Of a stretch of DNA of 26,536 bases, positions 15,553-23,929 are shown piece by piece. The first letter of the stretch is position 1, and every line of letters begins with the position of its first letter. The notes under the pieces were generated by a model. That model had not been told where the DNA came from, did no database searches, and was given only the letters and a program-made list of their open reading frames with translations. The position numbers and the translations under genes are program-made. This DNA is from Nitromaritima sp964584125 (lineage in GTDB: Bacteria; Nitrospinota; Nitrospinia; Nitrospinales; VA-1), in contig CAZOYP010000033.1 in the NCBI GenBank assembly GCA_964584125.1, forward strand, positions 1-26,536. The letters are read 5' to 3'.

Positions 15553-16158
15553 TTATTGAACCAAAAAACCCTTCACGTCAAGTACTTGATACTCAAAATC
15601 ACAAGCTTTTTGGAGTTCTTCTAACCGTTCATTCCAGTTAGTTTTAAAGCTTTCCAAACTCTCTGATTTTGGTTTTTTCTTCATCAACTCGACCTCCTTG
15701 TACAAAGGCTTAATTAGATTTTTATGAACCTGCTGGAGAGTGTTCCTTAACTTTAAAATACAGTCCTTTGTAACCTGTTCACGAGTCACACCATCTACCT
15801 TTTCCAATAATCTTAAAAAAGACTCAATAGTATTTATCTGCGTCATATAACTCTCTGCCAACTTATGGTCATATTTCAATCCACAGTCAATATAGGCAGG
15901 CATTAGAAACATCCCCACATGGTGGTCAAACTTTACAGAAAGGGTAATTAGCTTCTGCAGGTAGTCAACTTCCCTTAGATCTTCATCTTCTTCTTCACCA
16001 TCAGCGAGTTCCTTAGCCGCTTTTTCCTTTTCTTCAAGCAACTCCTTCTTGATTTTTTCAAGCTCCTGAAGGTCAGATAAGGAATCTGCATCTACTTCAT
16101 CAGATGCTTCAGTATCTTTTTTTTCTTCTTCGTTTGCAGCTGTTTCTTGGTCACTCAA
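15553..16158 (-). CDS. Acidic coiled-coil protein, unknown family
   Basis: 201 residues. The first 70 are highly acidic with a likely coiled coil (LQELEKIKKELLEEKEKAAK). The rest is helical, with a hydrophobic patch HHVGMFLMPAYIDCGLKYDH and a C-terminal segment ending FEYQVLDVKGFLVQ. No known domain, signal peptide or membrane segment is recognised. The start is TTG at 16158 with AAGGAG eight bases upstream. It has its own sigma70-like promoter (16237-16265) and terminator (15411-15456), so it is probably transcribed alone. It shares the acidic-head style with several neighbours. Confidence 0.8.
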   Translation of the reverse strand: MSDQETAANEEEKKDTEASDEVDADSLSDLQELEKIKKELLEEKEKAAKELADGEEEDEDLREVDYLQKLITLSVKFDHHVGMFLMPAYIDCGLKYDHKLAESYMTQINTIESFLRLLEKVDGVTREQVTKDCILKLRNTLQQVHKNLIKPLYKEVELMKKKPKSESLESFKTNWNERLEELQKACDFEYQVLDVKGFLVQ

Positions 16159-16482
16159 AGGATTGTCTCCTTAAAATCGGTGATAAAATTTAAACGCAAC
16201 TCTATAAATTACAACACATTTAGGGGTCAAGTACCGAGTATAGTCATTTCACCAATATGTGTCAAGCGGAACCGAGACCCGTGAACCTTAATGTACAACT
16301 TTGCTATTATTAAAAGATCATAGGCTTTCTATGACTATAAACGAAAACATATCATCACACACTTGAATCGAGAATCAAATGCTTCGTTGACAGTCTAAAT
16401 ATCCTAATATAGTCTTGACTTATAAGACATTTATAACATTTTATCAAAAACAACCGACCATGGACCAAGAAGGACTTCTAGA
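16159..16482. other. Divergent promoter region between the coiled-coil gene and the B12-radical SAM gene
   Basis: 324 bases without a gene. The minus-strand half holds a strong promoter listed separately. Facing right, TTGACA (16387-16392) with 17 bases to TAGTCT (16410-16415), and TTGACT (16415-16420) with 17 bases to ATTTTA, are weak candidates for the B12-radical SAM gene. Confidence 0.5.
16237..16265 (-). promoter_or_regulatory. Strong sigma70-like promoter for the acidic coiled-coil gene
   Basis: On the minus strand TTGACA (16265-16260), exactly 17 bases, then TATACT (16242-16237). A start near 16230 would give a leader of about 70 bases before the TTG start at 16158. Confidence 0.7.
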
Positions 16483-18282
16483 ATGAAAACGGCTTTGGTT
16501 TTTCCGCCTCAGTGGTATCCAAGTCAGCCATATTTAGCGTTGCCAACGCTTAAGGCTTACCTTGAAAAAAAGGGACACGAGGTGGATCAGTTCGATTTCA
16601 ATGTCGAGAGTTACGATTTATTTTTATCCCGAGTTTATCTTGAGTGTTGCATTAATAAAATCCAATCAAGGCTCTCAAAACCAGTGCAATCCAACGAGGA
16701 TAAAGAAGTAGAACCTATTTACCGGCAAATTTTAGAAGACACAAATTATCTGGAAACTATCTTTTCAGAAATCAACGATGCGAAGCAAGTCTTGCGCGAC
16801 GAGGAACGTTTTTTCCGGTTCGAGGAGTATAAAAACGCTTACACCACGTTAAAAGTAGCGATGCAACTAATCTCTTATACGCATTTTCCAAGCAAAATAG
16901 ATCTAGATTCTTATTTCATGAAAGGCAACCCGGAAGAAAGCCTCCAAGGAATTCTTACTGCCACTCAAGACGCTGCAAAAAATCCTTTTTTGGAACTTTA
17001 CGAAAATGACCTACTAAAAAAAACAGATTGGAACCAATATGGTTTGGTAGGTATTTCCATCATTCATGCAGGCCAAGTTATTCCAGGACTAACTCTAGCA
17101 AGAGTTCTCAGAACCCGCTATCCTCATCTCCATATTGTTATCGGTGGAAGTGTATTTGCTCGGCACCAAGATATTTTAGAGGACAAAAAAATATTATTTG
17201 ATGAAATGTTTCATAGTATCGTTTTATTTGAAGGCGAGCATCCATTAGACCAGCTAATAAATCAACTCAGAGACAACAAACCATTAGATACTGTTCCAAA
17301 TCTAATTTATCTTAAAAAAGGAGAAGTTGTACGTAATGCATCAGCTAAAGCACTTGCATATGACCAATTAGCATGCCCAAACTTTGACAACCTCCCTTTA
17401 AATAAATATCTAATGCCGTATCCGGTTTTACCTTATATGGCTAGCAGAGGTTGCTACTGGGGGAAGTGTACTTTCTGCACCCATAGCTTTATTTACGATT
17501 CGCATTACAGAAAGGAAAATGAAGAACGAGTCGCCGAGGAACTCGATTATCTTGGGAAAAAATATAAAACAAAATATTTCACATTTTCTGATGAAGCAAT
17601 TTCTCCAAATGCTTTTGACCGTATGTCAAAAGCCATCCTTTCTCAAGAAGTAGAGATGCGAGCATTAGGTATGCTTAAATTTGAATCCGATTCAGTAGAG
17701 ACAGTCGAACTTTTCGAAAATATGTATAAAGCCGGATTCCTTATGTTATTTTTTGGACTGGAGAGCGCTAATGACAGGATACTTTCAATTATTGAAAAAG
17801 GCTGTGATCAGGCAACAGAAAAAAGAGTTTTAGAAAATAGCTCCCTTGCAGGAATATGGAATCACCTATACTTATTCTTCGGGTTTCCGACGGAAGAAAA
17901 ACATGAAGCACAAGAAACTATTGACTTCACAGTCCAACATAGTGAATTGGGAGATGGCACCATACACTCCGTTGGGCAGTCCGTTTTCTCTTTAGAAAAG
18001 GATTCTGCCATTTACCATAACCCAGCAAAGTTTCAAATAAGTAGAATTTTACGTGAGCCAAAACGAGACATGGCAATCATTTTTGATTACGAAATAGAAA
18101 AGGGTATGTCGAAAGATGAAGTCTTGGATGTTTATGAAAGTTTTGAAAAAGTTATAGAGGCAAATTTCCCTTCACGTAGCATCTGGAACTATCTCTCGCG
18201 GGAACACTTCCTATTGTATCTAGATCGCTATGGGAGAGAAGAAATTTTAAATATGACTCGTCCCTTGGTTCACCGTACCTGA
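16483..18282 (+). CDS. B12-binding-type radical SAM protein
   Basis: 599 residues. The N-terminal part (1 to about 290) is a cobalamin-binding-like Rossmann region: it opens MKTALVFPPQWYPSQPYLALPTLKAYLEKKG and has LVGISIIHAGQVIPGLTLARVL and IVIGGS, as in B12-dependent radical SAM enzymes. The radical SAM barrel begins with SRGCYWGKCTFC: C324-x4-C329-x2-C332, one residue longer than the canonical CX3CX2C. Later motifs are KYFTFSDEAISP, LFFGLESANDRIL and LYLFFGFPTEEK. Such enzymes typically methylate unactivated carbons or rearrange peptides and cofactors; the substrate here is unknown. The start has AAGGAC about ten bases upstream. It is first of four plus-strand genes, but the next gene has its own promoter. 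Confidence 0.88.
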   Translation: MKTALVFPPQWYPSQPYLALPTLKAYLEKKGHEVDQFDFNVESYDLFLSRVYLECCINKIQSRLSKPVQSNEDKEVEPIYRQILEDTNYLETIFSEINDAKQVLRDEERFFRFEEYKNAYTTLKVAMQLISYTHFPSKIDLDSYFMKGNPEESLQGILTATQDAAKNPFLELYENDLLKKTDWNQYGLVGISIIHAGQVIPGLTLARVLRTRYPHLHIVIGGSVFARHQDILEDKKILFDEMFHSIVLFEGEHPLDQLINQLRDNKPLDTVPNLIYLKKGEVVRNASAKALAYDQLACPNFDNLPLNKYLMPYPVLPYMASRGCYWGKCTFCTHSFIYDSHYRKENEERVAEELDYLGKKYKTKYFTFSDEAISPNAFDRMSKAILSQEVEMRALGMLKFESDSVETVELFENMYKAGFLMLFFGLESANDRILSIIEKGCDQATEKRVLENSSLAGIWNHLYLFFGFPTEEKHEAQETIDFTVQHSELGDGTIHSVGQSVFSLEKDSAIYHNPAKFQISRILREPKRDMAIIFDYEIEKGMSKDEVLDVYESFEKVIEANFPSRSIWNYLSREHFLLYLDRYGREEILNMTRPLVHRT

Positions 18283-18312
18283 AAAACCATATTCAACTCA
18301 GCATGTCACGCC

Positions 18313-18341
18313 TTGACACCAACTAGCTTATCTTCTAAAAT
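18313..18341 (+). promoter_or_regulatory. Strong sigma70-like promoter for the TPR-methyltransferase-radical SAM genes
   Basis: TTGACA (18313-18318), exactly 17 bases, then TAAAAT (18336-18341). A start near 18348 would leave about 57 bases before the ATG at 18405. Confidence 0.68.
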
Positions 18342-18404
18342 CGTTACAATCCTAAATTATAACATGAGTGGTTTAACAACTATTTACTGGAGTTTTATCA
18401 GATT

Positions 18405-19502
18405 ATGAGTGCTGAGGAAGGCAAAGGGGGACCTGGCTGGACAACCATGAAAATAGACCCTGAAATATTTGAAGAGCTCGGGGTGCGCGATCCAGAAGAA
18501 ACCAAGCGTGAAATGGCTATTTCAAAGAGAGCTCGTCAAGTCCGAAAAGAACTGAAAGAAAATCCAGACAGCATTGACCTTCAACTAGAATTGGGAAGGC
18601 TTTTCATTGACGGAGGAGAGTTGGATGAAGCAGTAAAACAACTCAAGCAAATAATAGGCCGCGACAATCAAAATGGACCTGCCTATAAGTTACTGGGAAC
18701 TGCATATGCCATGTCTAGCCACGAAGATGAAGCAATACGCGAACTCACTCGCGCTTCAGAGCTACTAACAGACGATCCTGAAGTTCATTTGAACTTAGGT
18801 GGTGTGTTCATGCTCCAAGATATGTATGAAAGTGCCGCTCGTTCTTTCAAAAAGGTAGTTAAAATAGACCCCATGGATAGATTAGGTTACGCCAACCTGG
18901 CAGCTGCCTACGACATGGACAAAAAATATGATGAAGAAATTCAGGTTCTAAAAAAGATTTTAATGTTTGCTCCAGAAGACATTGAGCTTCGATCCGCCTT
19001 AAGTACCGCTTATTTTAATTCAGAAAATTATGATGAAGCACTCAATCACGCTTTATGCGTCATAGAGCTTGATGAAAAAGATCCGCAAGCCTATTGTAAT
19101 TTGGGAAGTTGTTACTCAGCACAAAATATGATCGATGAAGCCGTGGAAGCCTTTCAAAAAGCTACAGAGATAGATCCAGACTATTCTTTACCGCACACGA
19201 ATTTGGGTAGCTTATATGCAACGATCGGAAGAATTGAAAAAGCTATCAAAGAATTCAAACTGGCTACCAGCATGAATCAAAGCGATTCACTCGCTTGGAT
19301 GAACCTCTACAGTTGTTACAAAGAGGTCGGCCGAATGGAAGATGCACAAGAAGCTTTTAGAAAATATGAAAGCCTAATGGACGTAGGATCGCAAGGCAAA
19401 GATCACAGTAATGTTCCTGGTGGCGTTTCACAGACTGGGCAACTCGCCTCAGGTGCAGACCTCGATGCCGCCAGCCCTGGCATGGAAGAACTTAAATCCT
19501 GA
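18405..19502 (+). CDS. Soluble protein with about eight TPR repeats
   Basis: 365 residues. After a 45-residue charged head come about eight consecutive TPRs, recognisable by units such as DLQLELGRLFIDGGELDEAV, AYKLLGTAYAMSSHEDEAI, VHLNLGGVFMLQDMYESAA, GYANLAAAYDMDKKYDEEI, AYCNLGSCYSAQNMIDEAV and PHTNLGSLYATIGRIEKAI. The tail is Gly/Ser-rich. No signal peptide. TPR arrays bind peptides or assemble complexes, so it may present a substrate to the enzymes encoded next to it. The methyltransferase gene follows after 27 bases, indicating co-transcription. The nearest Shine-Dalgarno, GGAG, is a little far (12 bases). Confidence 0.92.
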   Translation: MSAEEGKGGPGWTTMKIDPEIFEELGVRDPEETKREMAISKRARQVRKELKENPDSIDLQLELGRLFIDGGELDEAVKQLKQIIGRDNQNGPAYKLLGTAYAMSSHEDEAIRELTRASELLTDDPEVHLNLGGVFMLQDMYESAARSFKKVVKIDPMDRLGYANLAAAYDMDKKYDEEIQVLKKILMFAPEDIELRSALSTAYFNSENYDEALNHALCVIELDEKDPQAYCNLGSCYSAQNMIDEAVEAFQKATEIDPDYSLPHTNLGSLYATIGRIEKAIKEFKLATSMNQSDSLAWMNLYSCYKEVGRMEDAQEAFRKYESLMDVGSQGKDHSNVPGGVSQTGQLASGADLDAASPGMEELKS

Positions 19503-19529
19503 CCCAAAATTGGGTGAGGAACAGATTTT

Positions 19530-20912
19530 ATGAATTCTGAAGTCCACCTCCTCCCTCTCGGCGATTTTAAACCTGCCGACGAATGGCAAACACACGTTAA
19601 TGAAATTTTTTATGGCATGCAAGGGCCGGGTATCCATGATCATTTTCAAACTTATGTAAGCCAGGACTATCGATTAGCGCATGCATTGGCTGAAGACTAT
19701 TTTAAAAAAGCCCTTAAGCAGGCGGACTGCAACCAACCACGCTTCATCATGGAATGGGGTGTTGGAAATGGAAATCTAGCAGGTTGTTTTTTGAGCCACT
19801 TGAAGTCGATCGACGCGTGTGAACAAGTTTATCCCAATACGCGTTATATCCTGTGTGACTTCTCTATGGAAATTCTCAAGGGAGTGAAAAAAAACATACG
19901 TCTAAAAAACCACACTGGAAAATTCTTTACGGTTAGGGTTGATGCGAACCATATGGATTGTTTCCGCGAACAAACGATCAACAAAGTTATTTCTAATGAA
20001 ATTTGGGATGATCTTTCAACTAAAGTTTTATTAAAGCGGGACGGATCTATTTATGAAGAATACATTCAGCCTTTAATTGATCCAATAGCGGCAGGAATTA
20101 ACTCTGACGATGTAATCAAACCATTTAATGAAAAAAACCTTGGCTCGCTAAAAGATTACCCTCATATTTTAGAATTTATCACATGGGAAAGAACCTACCA
20201 AAGAGTTGCTATCGATGACTGGCCTCAAGCCGACATTTTGCAAGCTCATATTGATCTTTTAGTAGACGAAATTCCTGTCCCAATAAACATTGGAGCTTTG
20301 ACAACTCTAAAATGTGCGCGTTATCTTCTCAGGCAAGGCGGGCTTGGATATACGGGGATGGATTATGGGATGTACTCAATGCGAGAGTTAAATTTGTCAA
20401 AGCGTCCATATTTTAATATTTATGGGGGTCAATACACATCCATGGTGAATTTCGAACTATTGAACCATTGGGCTCACGCAGAAGGATTTTCGTCGGTTGA
20501 GAAAGAATTCCAACATAGCTACGTAGGAAGGCACTTACAAGACAAAGTCATTAGCTTAGTGGAGTTAGTCCAAACTCATTGCGACGCACCCAACATGCCC
20601 TCATGGGATAGAGATATCCTAATGCTTAAAACACTAAACACTTTAAATAAGACTTATAAAAGTCATTACAGATCTAAAATGAAATATACCGCGATGCAGG
20701 GTGCTCCGAATCACAAACAAAAACAAATAAATGAACTGGTAGAGAAATTAAGCATCAATGGAGTTCCTGATACTGTAGCCTATGTGACTGAAAAAGAAGT
20801 AATGCAAGTCTCGGCTGACCTTGCCAACTTAGGATACAATGAGGAACTATATGCTCCTCTCTTTCAAGGACCCACCGAACCTATTTCATTTGTTATTATG
20901 AATTTGAGCTAA
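19530..20912 (+). CDS. MidA/NDUFAF7-like SAM-dependent methyltransferase
   Basis: 460 residues. The SAM-binding loop is FIMEWGVGNGNLAGCFL (G77-x-G79-x-G81), followed by YILCDFS (acidic D110) and ISNEIWDDLSTKVLLKRDG (N156-E157), which matches the ANELLDALP-type motif of the MidA family. MidA in mitochondria dimethylates an arginine of a complex I subunit; bacterial members are mostly uncharacterised. The remaining two thirds are longer than usual, with a second region (GGLGYTGMDYGMYSMRE, FNIYGGQYTSMVNFELL) that fits the family's conserved product-side motifs. GAGGA lies about nine bases before the ATG. It sits between a TPR protein and a SPASM-like radical SAM gene, suggesting a protein-modification role. 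Confidence 0.75.
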   Translation: MNSEVHLLPLGDFKPADEWQTHVNEIFYGMQGPGIHDHFQTYVSQDYRLAHALAEDYFKKALKQADCNQPRFIMEWGVGNGNLAGCFLSHLKSIDACEQVYPNTRYILCDFSMEILKGVKKNIRLKNHTGKFFTVRVDANHMDCFREQTINKVISNEIWDDLSTKVLLKRDGSIYEEYIQPLIDPIAAGINSDDVIKPFNEKNLGSLKDYPHILEFITWERTYQRVAIDDWPQADILQAHIDLLVDEIPVPINIGALTTLKCARYLLRQGGLGYTGMDYGMYSMRELNLSKRPYFNIYGGQYTSMVNFELLNHWAHAEGFSSVEKEFQHSYVGRHLQDKVISLVELVQTHCDAPNMPSWDRDILMLKTLNTLNKTYKSHYRSKMKYTAMQGAPNHKQKQINELVEKLSINGVPDTVAYVTEKEVMQVSADLANLGYNEELYAPLFQGPTEPISFVIMNLS

Positions 20913-21004
20913 AGGAATATATTGTTCTATTTTTAAAAATCACAATTTGCAGTCGCAGCAAAACAAAAATAGCAGAATTTATCTCTTAATTTTTATTCTA
21001 TCCG

Positions 21005-22024
21005 ATGCTTAGTATTTTTGTAGAAGCCAGTTGTAACCGGTACAACAGGGATGAGTGCATAGACTGTCATGTATATGAGCCATTAGCTGATGTCCCAAAA
21101 TCTGATTGGCACATGACTCCAAATCAAGCTAAGCTCATGGCCAAAAAGATTCAACAAATTAATACGTTAAAAGCTCTTGCACAACAGGAAATTAATTTAA
21201 CCGGAGGCGAAGCCACACAAAACCCACATATTGTTGAAATTGTAAAGATTTTCCAATCCGTGTCACCCTCGGTATGTGTGCACACGAACCTAGAAATAAA
21301 CTCAAAATCATCAAAACGTTGGCTGAGACTAGTTGAAATTGTACAAGGAGGGGGAAGAGCAGATATTACCTTATACCCTACCGCCTGGGAAAAATTTCAA
21401 AAACCACTCCTAAAAGAATTGATTACTTTGCAAAATAGAATGATCGCTAATATTATTTTTGAGAACCTAATTCAACTTCAAGAACAAACCCAACTACTTA
21501 AAAAATTTTTTAGCGAGCAAGGATATAGTTTTGAACATGTGGAAAAACTTCTCCAAGAATATGATGAAAAGATTTCTTGGTTGATAAAAAATCAACCCGC
21601 GTGCGACGAGGCAATTTACGAAACGCACATGGGTGGTACAGAGGCTTTCGCTCACGGGAAAGATTTTACCTTAGGCCTTAGTTTACTTCCGGCGTTTAAA
21701 GTAAATGCAGAAGGAAAGCGATCTATGGAATCAACTCCTTTCCCTCAAAATCCTTATATCATTCATTGTCCTGCGGCAAGAGGCTCTATAGATATTATGA
21801 CAGTCCTTCAAACTGGTGAAATGACCCCTTGTTGTGATGTGGGAAACCTAAAGTGCCAACCTAAGTTCGGCAACCTACTAACCGATTCCCCAAATGAAAT
21901 CATGGCTAAGTTTGAAGAATCAAGTAAAGTGATGATGACAGGAATTTCAAAAAACCAAGTAAATTTAAAAGCAGGGGAAATGGGGAAGTGGGTGGAGGAA
22001 GGAATCCCTCCCTATTGTGGTTAA
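21005..22024 (+). CDS. Radical SAM enzyme with SPASM-like C-terminus, copy B
   Basis: 339 residues, a paralogue of 9038-10072. The N-terminus is nearly identical in pattern (MLSIFVEASCNRYNRDECIDC), with the same C10-x7-C18-x2-C21 spacing, then EINLTGGEATQNPH. The C-terminus again has HCPAARGSIDIMT, TGEMTPCCDVGNLKC, KFGNLLTDS and PPYCG, so auxiliary-cluster cysteines are conserved. The middle (about 150-250) diverges and contains extra polar sequence. Because both ends match and the middle differs, the two enzymes probably share chemistry but not substrate. No Shine-Dalgarno precedes the ATG; it is 92 bases after the methyltransferase gene. Substrate unknown. Confidence 0.9.
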   Translation: MLSIFVEASCNRYNRDECIDCHVYEPLADVPKSDWHMTPNQAKLMAKKIQQINTLKALAQQEINLTGGEATQNPHIVEIVKIFQSVSPSVCVHTNLEINSKSSKRWLRLVEIVQGGGRADITLYPTAWEKFQKPLLKELITLQNRMIANIIFENLIQLQEQTQLLKKFFSEQGYSFEHVEKLLQEYDEKISWLIKNQPACDEAIYETHMGGTEAFAHGKDFTLGLSLLPAFKVNAEGKRSMESTPFPQNPYIIHCPAARGSIDIMTVLQTGEMTPCCDVGNLKCQPKFGNLLTDSPNEIMAKFEESSKVMMTGISKNQVNLKAGEMGKWVEEGIPPYCG

Positions 22025-22089
22025 TAATGTAGCGTACTCAAGAAAGGAAAGTCCACACACCCCTGTTTACTTTTGGGAAATGTAGGAAA

Positions 22090-22161
22090 ATGCCAATACA
22101 ATACCATCGTCTAAAGAAAAAAACCAAAAAACCTACTTTAAAAAAAATCTGTGCCGGTTGA
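22090..22161 (+). CDS. Possible 23-residue basic micropeptide after radical SAM copy B
   Basis: An open frame of 23 codons, MPIQYHRLKKKTKKPTLKKI followed by Cys-Ala-Gly and TGA, preceded by AGG four bases before the ATG. It begins 65 bases after the radical SAM stop. It is very short, in AT/A-rich sequence where Lys-rich frames arise by chance, and the paralogous radical SAM copy A has no comparable frame. Kept only as a candidate because it neighbours a SPASM-like enzyme. Confidence 0.12.
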   Translation: MPIQYHRLKKKTKKPTLKKICAG

Positions 22162-22183
22162 CCCGGTTTAACCTACAAAAAAG

Positions 22184-23806
22184 CTAGACGGAAGGAAGTT
22201 CTTTCGAAGAACCATCTTCATCTTCTTCCTCCAAATAGTCGTCGTCACCTATGAGAAGATTAGGATCTTCTACCTCGATCTGCTCATCTTCATCAATATC
22301 CTCTTCATCCGAGATTATAGGTAGCTCGTTCCATACAACTACCCTAGAATTTCCACGGTCAGCAATAAAAAGCTTGAATAAATACTCTGGGATAGGCTCC
22401 TCCAAAGTTTCATCCCCAGCACTATCTTCGGTAGAAGGTTGATCCGAAATTTCATCTTGGGCTTCCGCTTGGACGTCCTCTTCAGGGGGAATCCACTCTG
22501 GATTTTCTTCTTCCTCCAACCACAACCCATAAGGGTCGTTCAAAGTTGAAGCATTAGCCTTGGCGTGTCGATTATATTTGTTATCAAAAAAGTTCGTTTG
22601 CCCAAATACCATATCAGCTGGCTGTCCATTTTCTGTCGGGATCTCCTTCCAGTACAACACCCTATTATTACCGCTATCTGAAACAAACAATCCCATCTTC
22701 CCTGCAACCACATCTCTTGGGAAATACATAGATTCTTGGGTAGCCCTGTTTTCCCCTTTCCCCATATTTGGACTACGGGAAACAAAATCATTTTGCCCAA
22801 TCACTACGTCCGCTGGTTGTCCCATGTCACGTGGCAAGCTGTTCCAAATTAGAACCCTATTATTACCTTGATCTACAACAAAGACCTTGTCACTTTCCTC
22901 GTAATAGAATACTCCCGTTGGAAAACTAAGGGTATCTTGCTGAACATTATCAAAATCTCCTCGGTTTGCATCACGCTCGTCCATACCTACTTGGCCAAGA
23001 GAAATATCTGCATTCCATCCGTCGGAAAAAGGTGCTTTCTTCCAAATTAAAACTCGATGATTATCTTTATCTGCAACAAAAACATGTTGATCATCCCCTG
23101 AACAAATTCCCGTTGGGAAAAATAAAGACCCTGACCCTACCAATCCCTGTCGATTAGCCTCATTTTCTTCTAAATTATCCTGCCCCATAACAAGGGTTGG
23201 TGGCTCCCCATCCTCAGATGGAATGCCATTCCACCGAGCCACACGATGATTTCCACTGTCAACTACATAAAGTTTGCCGTCAATCACACAAAGCCCTGCC
23301 GGTAAAGACAAAGTATCTTCCTCGGCTTTACTGATAGTAAACCCATCCAGGTTTTCATCTCCTAACCCAGAAGTCATTTCATCGAGTGTCGTAGAAAGAC
23401 CTCTGTTTTCCATACAATCTGCAAAGTCCTCCTGACCAAGAACTACGTTCGAAGGTTCACCGTTTTCTTCTGGGAACTGATCCCAAACCAAAACACGGTG
23501 ATTTCCTGCATCAGAAATAAAGAGCATATCTCCAAATTTACAAACACCCTGAGGTGCAGAGAGAGTATTATCCCCAGGGTCATCAGCGCCACGGTTCGAC
23601 ATTACGGTAGAAACGTCACCCTGACCGATTATTAGGTAGGCTCCCTTTTCAGGAATCTTTTCCTCAACAACTTCATCCAACTCGTCTACTTCATCGGATT
23701 CGTCTACCTCAAGCTCATCTAACCCTTCCTCTTCATCAGTCTCGACTAACTCCAAAGATTCATCCTCACTAGAACCTTCTTCATGCTCCTGGTCTTCATC
23801 CGGCAT
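22184..23806 (-). CDS. Six-bladed NHL-repeat protein with acidic head and tail
   Basis: 540 residues. The head (1 to about 50) is strongly acidic (VETDEEEGLDELEVDESDE) and the tail is also acidic (ISDEEDIDEDEQIEVEDPN and beyond). Between them are six NHL blades: LFISDAGNHRVLVW, LYVVDSGNHRVARW, VFVADKDNHRVLIW, VFVVDQGNNRVLIW, LFVSDSGNNRVLYW and LFIADRGNSRVVVW. Each is linked to a repeated GQxDF-type turn (for example VIGQNDF). No signal peptide. An alternative TTG start lies at 23827, but ATG 23806 has GGAGG suitably upstream. A nine-base G tract (23866-23874) lies in the upstream region. It is downstream of the nxrC-like gene on the same strand, with a 123-base gap. The ligand is unknown. Confidence 0.9.
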   Translation of the reverse strand: MPDEDQEHEEGSSEDESLELVETDEEEGLDELEVDESDEVDELDEVVEEKIPEKGAYLIIGQGDVSTVMSNRGADDPGDNTLSAPQGVCKFGDMLFISDAGNHRVLVWDQFPEENGEPSNVVLGQEDFADCMENRGLSTTLDEMTSGLGDENLDGFTISKAEEDTLSLPAGLCVIDGKLYVVDSGNHRVARWNGIPSEDGEPPTLVMGQDNLEENEANRQGLVGSGSLFFPTGICSGDDQHVFVADKDNHRVLIWKKAPFSDGWNADISLGQVGMDERDANRGDFDNVQQDTLSFPTGVFYYEESDKVFVVDQGNNRVLIWNSLPRDMGQPADVVIGQNDFVSRSPNMGKGENRATQESMYFPRDVVAGKMGLFVSDSGNNRVLYWKEIPTENGQPADMVFGQTNFFDNKYNRHAKANASTLNDPYGLWLEEEENPEWIPPEEDVQAEAQDEISDQPSTEDSAGDETLEEPIPEYLFKLFIADRGNSRVVVWNELPIISDEEDIDEDEQIEVEDPNLLIGDDDYLEEEDEDGSSKELPSV

Positions 23807-23865
23807 ACCACGCTCCTCCAAACACAATTACATATATGAACTTTTAAAAATTCGCCAATAAACTA

Positions 23866-23874
23866 CCCCCCCCC
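23866..23874 (-). repeat. G9 homopolymer in the leader/promoter of the NHL gene
   Basis: Nine C on the plus strand, nine G on the coding strand, about 60 bases before ATG 23806. Such tracts in otherwise AT-rich DNA can change length by slippage. Confidence 0.9.
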
Positions 23875-23929
23875 ACTAGCGAGAGAATTTTCTAGGGAAG
23901 GTACACTATGAACGATTCGAGGCTGCACA

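Noticed and set aside
22021..22183. RNase P RNA-like motif (AGGAAAGTCC near 22045)
   Set aside because: Only this ten-base core matches; the gap is about 160 bases, too short for RNase P RNA, and no other conserved helices are seen.
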